DNA of 64,000 nucleotides from Clostridia bacterium (GCA_016297005.1 JAEDHK010000003.1:124001-188000); one strand, 5' to 3'; positions 1-8,209 are shown, counted from the stretch's first letter. Notes: generated by a model not told the origin, from the letters alone. Made by a program: numbers and translations.

Positions 1-780
1 AAAACAGACCGACGCATCGAAGACAATTTAAAAAGATTGAAAGACTGGGAAAAGTCAGAAACAATCCGCAGAAACGGCGAATTCATAACCAACTATTTAT
101 ACCTGATCAAACCGGGCGATACTGAACTGAAATGTTTCGACTATTATGAAAACAAAGAGGCAGTCGTGACGCTCGATCCGACTCTTTCTCCAACCAAAAA
201 CGCGCAGGAATATTTTAAAAAATACAACAAATTGAAGCGCGCAAAGGACTCCGCAAACGAACAACTCGCCAATCTGTATCCGCAAAAAGAATATCTCGCT
301 TCCATTGCTGTTTCTATCAAAAATTGCTCGCTGAAAAGCGAATTTGACGAGATATTAGACGAATTAAATAAGCTCGGCGGATACGTGCGGAAAGGAACGC
401 CCAGACAGCGCACGAAACCGAGTGCGCCTGCCCACCTTACGATCAATGGTTTCGACGTTTATTACGGAAAAAACAACGTCCAGAACGCCCAGGTAACTTT
501 CGCTTTCGCCGCGCCGACGGATACTTGGATCCACGCAAAAAAACATCACGGAACGCACGTTATCATCAAAGGAACTCCCGACGAAGATACTATTCTTACC
601 TGCTGCCGGATCGCTGCTTTTTTAAGCGACGCAAAGTTTTCTCCGAAAGTGGAAGTTGACTATACGTTAAAAAAATACGTCAAAAAAATCCCCTCTTCCC
701 TTCCCGGTCTCGTAACGTACACCGATTACAAAACAATTTTATGCGAGCCGCTCGACCCCGAACGCCTGGTACAAAAATAA
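1..780 (+). CDS. rqcH: RqcH / NFACT protein, C-terminal part (5' end outside window)
   Basis: Ribosome-associated quality control factor of the NFACT family (RqcH/Rqc2/FbpA). The family binds 50S subunits carrying stalled peptidyl-tRNA and directs C-terminal alanine tailing. The frame is open from base 1, so only the last 259 residues are seen. They hold the end of a basic coiled-coil region (many Lys/Glu up to about residue 130) and then the NFACT-R domain, recognised by TDTWIHAKKHHGTHVII near residue 173 of the fragment, the counterpart of the family's D-x-W-x-H-x-K/R motif. A TTG at 37 is an internal codon and not a credible start, because upstream codons continue the family sequence. The gene ends alone; the next gene has its own promoter. 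Identification is firm; completeness cannot be judged. Confidence 0.93.
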   Translation, partial: KTDRRIEDNLKRLKDWEKSETIRRNGEFITNYLYLIKPGDTELKCFDYYENKEAVVTLDPTLSPTKNAQEYFKKYNKLKRAKDSANEQLANLYPQKEYLASIAVSIKNCSLKSEFDEILDELNKLGGYVRKGTPRQRTKPSAPAHLTINGFDVYYGKNNVQNAQVTFAFAAPTDTWIHAKKHHGTHVIIKGTPDEDTILTCCRIAAFLSDAKFSPKVEVDYTLKKYVKKIPSSLPGLVTYTDYKTILCEPLDPERLVQK

Positions 781-807
781 TTCTTACTTCATGCCGAAAC
801 ACACGTC

Positions 808-836
808 TTGCCTATTTCGTTCCACTATGCTACACT
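808..836 (+). promoter_or_regulatory. sigma-A type promoter for the PP-loop/ferredoxin cassette
   Basis: TTGCCT (808-813), 17-bp spacer, TACACT (831-836). It ends 20 bp before the ATG at 857, leaving a short leader. It lies directly downstream of the rqcH stop, suggesting that the cassette is transcribed independently. Confidence 0.55.
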
Positions 837-856
837 GTATTTGCGGATGATAAAAA

Positions 857-2245
857 ATGTACGATTTACAAAACAGATGGAAGATCGAAGGAAATAAACT
901 CATTTATTACGGACTAAGAAACGTCCCTGACTTGTTACGTAACGAAATAAAAATTTCTCGCCGACAAAAAAAGATACTGTCGCAATTACCCTGTGAATTA
1001 AAACCGGAAGAAATAGCTATATTAAAAGGTCTTTTCGGAAAGCAAGTCGTGAAAATAACGCAAAAAAGAAAGACGCCGACTTCACTTGACGAAGCGCGTT
1101 TCTGCAAGTCGTGCGTTGCGAATGATTTTATGATCCCCGGTCTTGATTTTGACCAAAACGGCCTTTGTCCCATGTGCCAGACCGCAAAAAATACAGAAAA
1201 CCTTAAAAGCGTTGTGCCGATAAAAAATACCTTTTCCCGATCAAAAAAATCACGTTTCGACGTAGCTGTATTTTATACAGGCGGAAAGGATTCGACTTTT
1301 CTTCTGTATTACTTATCCAAACAGCAAAACTTACGCGTTCTTGCCTTGACCTGGGAAATCCCTTATCTCTCGGACAGCGCCCAAAAAAGCATCGAAAACG
1401 CAAAGAAAACATTGAAAAACGTGGAATTCATAACGCGAAAAATTTCCGACGCCGATCTGAAAAAAATATATCGGAAGTTATATGAATTAAATGGAAACAC
1501 CTGCGCTTGTCCGTCGCTTGCGTACGTTCTTTTTTATCCCGAATTGGTAATAAACCGCGTGCCCTACTTTGTCGTCGGCAACGAGCCGGTGCAGATGCTC
1601 GGCTTATTTTATAACCGCATGGCGCCGAAAATCTCTTACAATTTCGGCGACAACAAATTACTTAACACGCTTATTGCGATCGGGCGTATCGTTTCCTTTC
1701 GTCCGCCCCTCAGACGCGGACAATTCCATACGCTCGCAACAATGAAACAGCTCGCATACGGAGACTCGTTTCTAAAAAGAATATCCGGTTACGATAACGA
1801 ACTTGTTTCTAACGTCGTGACGGCGATAAAAGAAGTTCCGGAAATCCTGAAACCATTAAAACGCGCCATACGCGCCTCTTCTTTTACCGGCAATATCCCT
1901 GCGTTCGTACATGTCGATTTCGATGAAATCAGCGGTTGCATGTACGACTGGGAAAACGTGCAAACGATCATAAAAAAAGAATGCGGCTGGATCGCTCCCG
2001 ATCAGAACGATAAGGGGTTACATACCAGCTGCAACATAGAAAAATGTAAAGAATACACGCAATTTCTGCGTTTTTATTATATGAAAACACGCATGATCCC
2101 ATTCAGCGCGCTGGAAATTTCGCTGGCAAGTCGCGACAGGAACGTTTCTCGGGAAAAAGCTCTGGACGAATTGAAAAATTCGCTCGGTTTTTCTCTTAGC
2201 GAAGTAGCGGAATGCAAAGCTATGAAAGAATACTTAGAGTCATGA
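857..2245 (+). CDS. PP-loop ATPase with N-terminal Cys4 motif (N-acetyl sugar amidotransferase-like)
   Basis: 462 residues. An N-terminal segment of about 80 residues is followed by a four-cysteine motif (C83, C86, C104, C107; pattern C-x2-C ... F-D-x-x-G-x-C-x2-C) and then the ATP-pyrophosphatase P-loop TGGKDS at residues 141-146. This order is that of the N-acetyl sugar amidotransferase group (WbpG/PseA/LegG type), which adenylates a substrate before amide or thio-group transfer. The C-terminal half carries further cysteines (e.g. HTSCNIEKCKEY) and is not diagnostic. No sugar-nucleotide or surface-glycan genes lie nearby, so an amidotransferase role in glycan synthesis is not supported by context. 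An alternative is a thiolation or other adenylating enzyme that draws electrons from the protein encoded next. The stop overlaps the following start (ATGA), so the two are translationally coupled. Fold assignment is strong; substrate unknown. Confidence 0.75.
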   Translation: MYDLQNRWKIEGNKLIYYGLRNVPDLLRNEIKISRRQKKILSQLPCELKPEEIAILKGLFGKQVVKITQKRKTPTSLDEARFCKSCVANDFMIPGLDFDQNGLCPMCQTAKNTENLKSVVPIKNTFSRSKKSRFDVAVFYTGGKDSTFLLYYLSKQQNLRVLALTWEIPYLSDSAQKSIENAKKTLKNVEFITRKISDADLKKIYRKLYELNGNTCACPSLAYVLFYPELVINRVPYFVVGNEPVQMLGLFYNRMAPKISYNFGDNKLLNTLIAIGRIVSFRPPLRRGQFHTLATMKQLAYGDSFLKRISGYDNELVSNVVTAIKEVPEILKPLKRAIRASSFTGNIPAFVHVDFDEISGCMYDWENVQTIIKKECGWIAPDQNDKGLHTSCNIEKCKEYTQFLRFYYMKTRMIPFSALEISLASRDRNVSREKALDELKNSLGFSLSEVAECKAMKEYLES

Positions 2246-2925
2246 AATCCGTTGTTTTTTACTCAAATACAGGGGAAAGCGAAAAAATAGCGACTTTTCT
2301 CGCAAAAGAATTAGAATTTTCGCTGTTTGAATTATCAAGGTGCGAGCAAAAAGATTTTTCCGATCTGGTCCTTGTATTTCCCGTTCTTTGTCAAAACGTT
2401 CCCAAACCCGTCAAAAGTTTTCTGTCCGTCGTCGAGGTTAAAAACTTGACTTTAATTGCAACGTATGGAGGGATAAACCACGGAAACGTCATTAACGAAG
2501 CGAAAAAACTATTCGCCGGAAAACTCGTTTCCGCGGCGTACGTCCCGACAAAACACTCGTACCTAGACGAACCGGGTTTCAGCGACTATCACGCGCTGTT
2601 TCCCTTGATCGAAAAAATCAAATCGCCCGCGTCTGAAGTAAGCGTACCCAAAGCCCCAAAAAATATTTTCGCCGATCTTTATCCGGAAAAAAGAAGTCGT
2701 CTCGGCGTTAAAATAATACGCACTTCCGACTGTAAAAATTGCGGTACTTGCACAAAAAGTTGCCCGAATCGTGCGATCGTTAACGGCATAACAAATAATA
2801 AATGTCTTCGTTGTCTAAGATGCGTACAGGTTTGCCCTTTTCAGGGGCTCACTTTCAAACTATCCGCGCCGATGAAATTGTACTTACGTAAAAAGCCGAA
2901 CAACAAAGTCGAACTTTTCGTATAA
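2242..2925 (+). CDS. EFR1-type flavodoxin-like / double [4Fe-4S] ferredoxin protein
   Basis: 227 residues. The N-terminus (VVFYSNTGESEKIA) is a flavodoxin-type phosphate-binding loop and residues 1-130 fit a flavodoxin-like domain. Residues 164-198 hold two C-x2-C-x2-C-x3-C clusters (C164/167/170/174 and C188/191/194/198), i.e. two [4Fe-4S] sites. This is the architecture of the EFR1 family, cytosolic electron-transfer proteins of mostly unknown partners. I chose the ATG at 2242 because it forms a 4-bp ATGA overlap with the upstream stop and begins exactly at the flavodoxin motif; an in-frame ATG at 2212 would add ten residues inside the upstream gene. Coupling to the PP-loop gene suggests that it reduces a cofactor or product of that enzyme; this is inference. 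Confidence 0.82.
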   Translation: MKSVVFYSNTGESEKIATFLAKELEFSLFELSRCEQKDFSDLVLVFPVLCQNVPKPVKSFLSVVEVKNLTLIATYGGINHGNVINEAKKLFAGKLVSAAYVPTKHSYLDEPGFSDYHALFPLIEKIKSPASEVSVPKAPKNIFADLYPEKRSRLGVKIIRTSDCKNCGTCTKSCPNRAIVNGITNNKCLRCLRCVQVCPFQGLTFKLSAPMKLYLRKKPNNKVELFV

Positions 2926-2966
2926 AAATACGCGCCGAAACATTCGACGCGTATCCATAAATTTTT
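2921..2966. terminator. bidirectional terminator between convergent units
   Basis: Inverted repeat ATACGCG (2928-2934) / CGCGTAT (2948-2954) with an inner CGAA/TTCG pairing. On the minus strand the stem is followed directly by TTTTTA, so it ends the mannosidase transcript. On the plus strand a T-run (2962-2966) follows after a short gap, so it may also serve the ferredoxin cassette. Confidence 0.7.
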
Positions 2967-2983
2967 CCGAATTAAACCAAAGA

Positions 2984-5866
2984 CTATCTCACTGCAAAGA
3001 CCAAAGTTTTAATTTCAAACGGCTCAAATACCAGGTTGTTCAAGTCAACAGGTTCTCCATTATTTTCCTGCAAATCGGTAGCGTAAGCAACAGAATACTT
3101 GAATTTCGGAATAAATTTTGCTCGAACTGCTTTTCCGTGCGGTTCGTAAATCCGGAATGCGATCGTACCGTCGACATCTCCTTTTTTTGTGAGTTCGCAC
3201 ACGACGTCTCCGGTGAGTTCAAACAGAGATCCAACCTCTTTTTGGGCGGCGCGGAGAGGGATATTCAGCAAATATGAGCGAGCCACGACTTCCGATTCTT
3301 CAAAGGTTCCGGCATAGGGATAAATACTCATGGTAAAAGTCTGTTCTCCGCGATCGGCCTTGGAATCGGGATAGATGGGGTTACGGACGAGCGTCAGACT
3401 GACCTTGCCGTTTTTGACCTTACTGCCGTATTTGCAGTCGCTCATATACGCGATACCGCTCTTCCCGTCGTTAAGATCGAGGTACTTATGCGAGCAAATC
3501 TCATACTTGGCCTTATCAATAGAATTTCTTTCCGTCGTCGGGCGTTTGATATTGCCGAATTGGATATCGCACGTAACGTTATCGGAGTAAACCAAAGGTT
3601 TACTGTCGCAGCGGATCTGGTGATGACGACGATTGAGCACGGCAACGTTTTCGATCTTTATTTCGGGATTCCCTGCAAAAATCGTTATTTTTTGTCTGAC
3701 GGATGAATGACCGAATTTCAGAACCTGCGTTCGGATAAGGGCGTCTCCAACGATTTTATTTTCTACACTATCAACACGGAAACTGTACCGCGGAAGACAT
3801 TTATACCATGGCGCAATTTCCCACGCATTGAACAAAATACGCGGATCACAATAGATTTTCATTTGATTGAAACGCCCATACGGCTTATTCTGCTTTTTAT
3901 CATACAATAAAAAGCTCCCGTCGTTTTCAAACGCCAGTTTAACGCAATCGCTTTCTATATCGTGACCATTGATCTTCAACGCCTGATTGGGCGCGGTAAC
4001 AGGCTCAGCCTTAGCGGTGCCGAAAGCCGGCGCAGAGATCGTATAACACTTCTCTCCGTCCAAAAAAGCTCCTTTGAAAGGCACGGGCGCAGGGTTAAAA
4101 ACGGACGGCGAACCGCTCAATTTATCAATACCCTCTTCGATCAACTTGTTCGTTTCTTCGATAAGTTGTTCTTGATGAGCGTTTCCTTCCTTATAGACGC
4201 GACCTATGGAGGACCCGGGGAGCGAATCGTGGAATTGGTAAAAAAGCATATCTTTCCAAAGCTTCTCTATTTTCTCATCCGGATATTCTCCCGTTTTTAA
4301 ATAAACGCGCGACCATACGGACTCACAGATCGCCAAAAGATATTCCAGGCGCCTGTTGTACTTTTTCATCTTGCCTTGCGTTGTATACGTACCTTGATGC
4401 TTTTCCAGATATAATTCACCCTGATAAGACGGCAAATCGTAATTTTCGGCTCGTAAATCCTTAAAATACTGTTCGGAAGAGGCATATCGGACATTCGGAT
4501 GCTCTTTATCCAGTTCACGCTTGACCATCTCCAGCTGCAACTCGTTCGGACCGCCGCCTCCGTCGCCCACACCGAACTCAAAAAGGATCTTTTTGACGTT
4601 CTTTTCACGATTAAACCGCGCAGCTTCCTCAAAGCAAGCAGGTGTACCGTCGCCGTTATAATTGCCGGACGGGGGCATATGCACAAGAACCTCGCTACCG
4701 TCGATCCCGAGCCACTTAAACGTATGATACGGGAATTTATTGACGTTATTCCAGCTTAACTTTATCGTCATAAAATTATGTACGCCGGACTTCGCTAAAA
4801 TCTGCGGCAAGTTGCCGTTATAACCGAACACATCGGGCAACCAACAAATATCGGACGTGAAGCCAAAATTTTCTTTCCAGAATTTTTGTCCATACTTGAT
4901 TTGACGAATTAACGCTTCGCCGCCGGCGAGATTAGTATCCGATTCTACCCAAAGCGCTCCTTGCAGATCAAGTTGACCGGATTTATACGCGTCTTTTAAC
5001 TTCTCAAAAAGTTCCGGTTGTTGTTCTTTTATCCACTCGAATTGCTGCGGCTGACTGGCTCCATACACAAATCCGGGATACTGTTTCATATTAAAAAGCT
5101 GATTTGTAAAGGTTCTTGCACTCTTACGCATGGTCTCACGCTTCGGCCAAAGCCAGACAAGATCGAGATGAGAGTGACCAACGACGTAAAACTCGACGTC
5201 CGATCCCTTATAATTCTTGTTATACGGCACCAAAAGTTCACGCGCTTGGGAGATCTTGTCATCCTTGAAAAGTCTATATGCGTCAGCCAGAATCTTCTTC
5301 GCTTCGGGATATTTATACGCCTGATAAATATAAGCGCAGAAAAGATAATCGTAATAAAAGTCCTTTATCTCCTGATTAATCTTAACAAGATCCACAGAAA
5401 ATACGACGCCCAAACACCGCAGCCCGTTGTAACTTGCGTCCATGAAAAAGTCAATTTCTTTACCGTCCGAAACGTATTCGAGCGGCACCATTGTTTTTGC
5501 CGGATGCGCCTGCAATACGTTGCAAAGACCGGTAAACTTACTGGTCATTCCGATGGACGGAACCCCGTCTTTATCAAACAATAAACCTTCGCCGGAAATA
5601 TTGAAAATCACACCGAGCTCTTTCGGATCGTTCCCTTCGGGCACACTGCCGGTCACGTGAAATTGCGCGCACGTAAAAGAGTGCGGACCGGACCAGATGT
5701 CAAACTTCTTAGCCGCCTTATAATCGCCTTGCCCGGGCGATAATGGCTCCGGATTGGTAGCGTAAGATACGGATAATGTTTTGATTTTAGTATAACACTT
5801 TTTCCGGATATGAGCAAGTTTACTCATAAACCGCGGATCTAAGATCATTTTTTGAGACGCAGGCAT
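2984..5866 (-). CDS. alpha-mannosidase, glycoside hydrolase family 38
   Basis: 960 residues, normal for GH38 enzymes, which hydrolyse alpha-mannosides with retention through a Zn-dependent active site. The catalytic (beta/alpha)7 domain shows the zinc-binding HSHLDLVWLWP motif (about residues 230-240) and the nucleophile motif WLPDVFGYNGNLPQI with its Asp near residue 344. It is followed by the three-helix middle domain and the long beta-rich C-terminal domain. There is no signal peptide, so the enzyme is cytoplasmic and would act on imported mannosides. The start ATG at 5866 has an AAGGAGA site 5 nt upstream. It lies 22 bp downstream of manA in the same direction, so the pair forms a mannose-release and isomerisation operon. 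No transporter is linked. Substrate linkage cannot be read from the sequence. Confidence 0.93.
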   Translation of the reverse strand: MPASQKMILDPRFMSKLAHIRKKCYTKIKTLSVSYATNPEPLSPGQGDYKAAKKFDIWSGPHSFTCAQFHVTGSVPEGNDPKELGVIFNISGEGLLFDKDGVPSIGMTSKFTGLCNVLQAHPAKTMVPLEYVSDGKEIDFFMDASYNGLRCLGVVFSVDLVKINQEIKDFYYDYLFCAYIYQAYKYPEAKKILADAYRLFKDDKISQARELLVPYNKNYKGSDVEFYVVGHSHLDLVWLWPKRETMRKSARTFTNQLFNMKQYPGFVYGASQPQQFEWIKEQQPELFEKLKDAYKSGQLDLQGALWVESDTNLAGGEALIRQIKYGQKFWKENFGFTSDICWLPDVFGYNGNLPQILAKSGVHNFMTIKLSWNNVNKFPYHTFKWLGIDGSEVLVHMPPSGNYNGDGTPACFEEAARFNREKNVKKILFEFGVGDGGGGPNELQLEMVKRELDKEHPNVRYASSEQYFKDLRAENYDLPSYQGELYLEKHQGTYTTQGKMKKYNRRLEYLLAICESVWSRVYLKTGEYPDEKIEKLWKDMLFYQFHDSLPGSSIGRVYKEGNAHQEQLIEETNKLIEEGIDKLSGSPSVFNPAPVPFKGAFLDGEKCYTISAPAFGTAKAEPVTAPNQALKINGHDIESDCVKLAFENDGSFLLYDKKQNKPYGRFNQMKIYCDPRILFNAWEIAPWYKCLPRYSFRVDSVENKIVGDALIRTQVLKFGHSSVRQKITIFAGNPEIKIENVAVLNRRHHQIRCDSKPLVYSDNVTCDIQFGNIKRPTTERNSIDKAKYEICSHKYLDLNDGKSGIAYMSDCKYGSKVKNGKVSLTLVRNPIYPDSKADRGEQTFTMSIYPYAGTFEESEVVARSYLLNIPLRAAQKEVGSLFELTGDVVCELTKKGDVDGTIAFRIYEPHGKAVRAKFIPKFKYSVAYATDLQENNGEPVDLNNLVFEPFEIKTLVFAVR

Positions 5867-5888
5867 ATCTTCTCCTTACAGGTAATGA

Positions 5889-6938
5889 TTATTGTTTGCT
5901 GGGTAAGCACTCCACAAAAGTAGCGTTATCGGACTTGAGCGTGAATTTATTTTCCGCCGCGTACGGCAGATAAAAATAATCGCCTTTAATCATCTTTCGT
6001 TCATAACCGTCGCCGACGATAGTCGCTTCTCCTTCCAACAGAATCCAGACGGACGGACCGTAAGTCATGGTGTATTCTCCACCGGTCAGTGTGTATCTGT
6101 TCTCGGCAAAGCATGGCGTATCGTCATAGGTGATCAGGTTCTCGATCTTAACCTTACCATCGTCGCGTGCAACCTTAGGCGTGATACGGGCGACGTCCAG
6201 AGCTTTCTTTCCATAAAGATCAAAATTGAAGCACTTCAAAGCCGTCATTTTATCCAACCCGATGTATTCTTCTTCATAAGAGATATGATAATCTCCGCAC
6301 CATCTTTCCGGTTGAATGGTAAAATCGGTCGGTTCTTGCACTTCAATAATGGTACAACCCGCACCGATAGCATGAATCAACCCGGCGGTAATGATATACA
6401 TATCTCCTACTTTTGCGTCGACTTCGCCAAGGATAGAAGACATAACATCACGCTCGTTTTCGCTTCTTTCTTCCAGAGCGCTCAACGTATCAATATCAAT
6501 CTTATCCTTAAATCCGAAGTAAATTTTGGCACCGGGACGCGTACCTACGACGAGCCACGCTTCCGTCTTGCCATATTCGCTGTGGAAATATTCGCGAGAA
6601 AAAGCTTTGGTCGGGTGAACCTGTACAGGTAAACGGATCTGACTGTCGAGGAATTTGACCAAGCAGTCGTACTTTCTTCCGCCGAGCAATTCTTGCGGAT
6701 AGTCGTTAAGAAGATCGTCGAAAAACAAATCGGTCCCTTCGACGACGGATACGCCGTCACGCGGTCCGAAATACTTCGGATTAATGGCTTTTACCTTGCT
6801 CGCCACCCATTCTTCCGGAAACATACCGTCTCCTTTCATCTCACTGTTGAACGGTTCGAAACCTTTTCCGCCGAGATAAACTCTGAACACACGGTTTTCT
6901 TTAAAAAATATCGGTTGCATAACCAATTTTTTATCCAT
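5889..6938 (-). CDS. manA: class I mannose-6-phosphate isomerase
   Basis: 349 residues. Interconverts mannose-6-phosphate and fructose-6-phosphate, feeding mannose into glycolysis. The cupin metal site is visible as QVHPTKAF and GKTEAW (Gln, His and Glu ligands), with LIHAIGAG and the conserved tail motif EPTDFTIQPERW. I start the gene at the ATG at 6938, which has AAGGAG upstream; the frame stays open a further 23 codons but those residues do not resemble the family. It is the first gene of a two-gene operon with the GH38 mannosidase: mannose released by that enzyme would need phosphorylation by a kinase not in this window before this step. Identification is firm. Confidence 0.93.
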   Translation of the reverse strand: MDKKLVMQPIFFKENRVFRVYLGGKGFEPFNSEMKGDGMFPEEWVASKVKAINPKYFGPRDGVSVVEGTDLFFDDLLNDYPQELLGGRKYDCLVKFLDSQIRLPVQVHPTKAFSREYFHSEYGKTEAWLVVGTRPGAKIYFGFKDKIDIDTLSALEERSENERDVMSSILGEVDAKVGDMYIITAGLIHAIGAGCTIIEVQEPTDFTIQPERWCGDYHISYEEEYIGLDKMTALKCFNFDLYGKKALDVARITPKVARDDGKVKIENLITYDDTPCFAENRYTLTGGEYTMTYGPSVWILLEGEATIVGDGYERKMIKGDYFYLPYAAENKFTLKSDNATFVECLPSKQ

Positions 6939-6975
6939 AATCAAAAACTCCTTATACCAAATCGGCAATAAGAAT

Positions 6976-7004
6976 ATTTTACCATACAACAATCGCCAAT
7001 GCAA
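6976..7004 (-). promoter_or_regulatory. promoter of manA-mannosidase operon
   Basis: Minus-strand TTGCAT (6999-7004), 17-bp spacer, TAAAAT (6976-6981), about 38 bp upstream of the manA ATG. No clear operator palindrome overlaps it. Confidence 0.55.
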
Positions 7005-7156
7005 CACTCAACAATAAAGAATCGCACCCTGATATAATCATTATTTTTTTGTTTCTCTCAATAATTTCTCTACCACGTAGTTCGCCTCATTTTAATTGAT
7101 CTTTTTTCTGTTTTGTAACTTGTGAGGTTACAAAAATCAGTCATTCCACCAACAGT

Positions 7157-7209
7157 GATTTTTTTTGACGTCCCTCATGGCGTCTGCTAAGTCCCGCAGG
7201 TCAAAAATC
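7157..7209. repeat. imperfect inverted repeat bounding a structured 34-nt core
   Basis: GATTTTTTTTGAC at 7157-7169 faces GTCAAAAATC at 7200-7209. The interior contains a second possible pairing, CTGC with GCAG. The left arm has three extra T residues. It could be a small structured RNA element or a remnant; no known family is recognised. Confidence 0.4.
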
Positions 7210-7330
7210 CTGTTTTCATGTACATCACGTTGTTTCGATATGGCCGCGGGATGTGTCATTATTATATATACACTCTCAGAAAGTTCGAAATTACATTATA
7301 AAAAGACAAACCTGATATCGACGTAAAAGA

Positions 7331-7364
7331 AACAAAATAAGCCGAACGAATTTTTGTTCGACTT
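7331..7364 (-). terminator. possible terminator of the acetyltransferase gene
   Basis: On the minus strand AAGTCGAAC ... GTTCGGCTT forms a stem with one mismatch (7339-7364), followed by ATTTTGTT. It lies about 115 bp beyond the stop of the upstream acetyltransferase. The T-run is broken, so the call is tentative. Confidence 0.4.
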
Positions 7365-7401
7365 GTCGCCTCTGTGTGCGAATACCTATTTTGATACAAT
7401 T

Positions 7402-7450
7402 TGCGTACACCCCATAAAAAGTGCGTACACTTTATCAAAAAATGCGTACA
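7402..7450. repeat. three direct repeats TGCGTACA at two-helical-turn spacing
   Basis: TGCGTACA occurs at 7402-7409, 7422-7429 and 7443-7450, with start-to-start spacing of 20 and 21 bp. The intervening sequence is A+T-rich and not repeated. All copies would face the same side of the helix, as in repeated protein-binding sites. Confidence 0.65.
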
Positions 7451-7479
7451 GTTAAACTCACAGATAAATTGGAATTTAT

Positions 7480-7923
7480 TTAATTCTGTTTTTTCATTTC
7501 CATATACGGTAGAACATCGTATCCACACTTCTTGTAAACATTCACAGCTCTCTCATTCTCAGCCTCAACCTCTAAACGAAATAACGAATTAGGATATTTA
7601 TGTTCAATGAAATTAAGGAAATGGCTTCCGATTCCCAATCCGCGATACTCATCTTTTATGTATATATCTTCAATCCAAATACATGCTTTTCCAAATTCTG
7701 TCGAGAAACTTTTTGCTAACATAGCGTATCCTTGGATGCGATTATCGTTTTCAAAAACATACCCCTCAATATAAGGATTTTCATTTATGCAGTTGTCTAT
7801 ATCCGTGTTGAATATATCTTCCGAACCATTTGTAAATACTGCTTCGGATGCATAAAATATTCTCATCATTTCAAGAATCTGATGTCTATCCTGTTCTTCC
7901 ATATATCTGATTCTGCTTTTCAT
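7480..7923 (-). CDS. GNAT-family N-acetyltransferase
   Basis: 147 residues. The acetyl-CoA-binding motif A is present as IEDIYIKDEYRGLGIGSHF (R-x-x-G-x-G), and motif B as RLEVEAENERAVNVYKK. The start SRIRYMEEQDRHQILEMM is typical of single-domain GNATs acetylating small molecules or protein N-termini; the substrate is unknown. The ATG at 7923 is used; a TTG three codons upstream (7932) is possible because the GAAGGA site lies almost against the ATG. The gene is more A+T-rich than its neighbours and stands alone between two repeat clusters, so it may be an acquired gene. Family confident, function open. Confidence 0.85.
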   Translation of the reverse strand: MKSRIRYMEEQDRHQILEMMRIFYASEAVFTNGSEDIFNTDIDNCINENPYIEGYVFENDNRIQGYAMLAKSFSTEFGKACIWIEDIYIKDEYRGLGIGSHFLNFIEHKYPNSLFRLEVEAENERAVNVYKKCGYDVLPYMEMKKQN

Positions 7924-7962
7924 GTCCTTCAACCCGTCAAATTCTTATTTATCGCTCAGTTT

Positions 7963-7990
7963 ATTATAGCACAACAATCGCTTTTTTCAA
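7963..7990 (-). promoter_or_regulatory. promoter of the GNAT gene
   Basis: Minus-strand TTGAAA (7985-7990), 16-bp spacer, consensus TATAAT (7963-7968), about 40 bp before the start codon. Confidence 0.65.
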
Positions 7991-8030
7991 TATATTCGCC
8001 TGCCATATAACGAAAAAGCCTTGGTAATAT

Positions 8031-8059
8031 CTATCGTTCCGTTGATAGACCTATCGTTC
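8031..8059. repeat. direct repeat CTATCGTTC upstream of the GNAT promoter
   Basis: CTATCGTTC at 8031-8039 and 8051-8059, 20 bp apart; the first copy also pairs with GATAG at 8044-8048. The repeats sit about 40-70 bp upstream of the GNAT -35 element, where an activator site would be expected. Confidence 0.45.
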
Positions 8060-8162
8060 TGTAGTTATTTATTATAAAGAAATAGAACCCTGCAAAAAGT
8101 GCGGTTAAACACTCCTACAAGGTTCTGATGTTCACTTACAGAAAGGAAAGAACTCCCTATAT

Positions 8163-8198
8163 GCAAAAAAAAGGTTCAATACTTTTGTATCAAACCTT
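8163..8198 (-). terminator. intrinsic terminator of tRNA-Ser(GCU)
   Basis: On the minus strand AAGGTTTGATAC, loop AAAA, GTATTGAACCTT pairs fully with two G-U pairs (8171-8198) and is followed by an uninterrupted T-run. It begins 11 nt after the tRNA 3' end. Confidence 0.88.
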
Positions 8199-8209
8199 TG
8201 CTTTTCTTA

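Larger units (their letters stand above)
7008..7479. other. gene-poor A+T-rich intergenic stretch
   Basis: About 470 bp with no reading frame resembling a gene. It holds an unexplained inverted repeat (7157-7209), a hairpin that could end the acetyltransferase transcript (7339-7364) and three direct TGCGTACA repeats (7402-7450). No transposase or integrase remnant is recognisable. Confidence 0.5.

Noticed and set aside
857..2245. Firm assignment of the PP-loop gene to nonulosonate (PseA/LegG) synthesis
   Set aside because: Only the Cys4 plus PP-loop order matches; no pse, leg or glycosyltransferase genes are adjacent.
7402..7450. TGCGTACA array as a miniature CRISPR
   Set aside because: The unit is only 8 bp, spacers are about 12 bp, and no cas gene is in the window.
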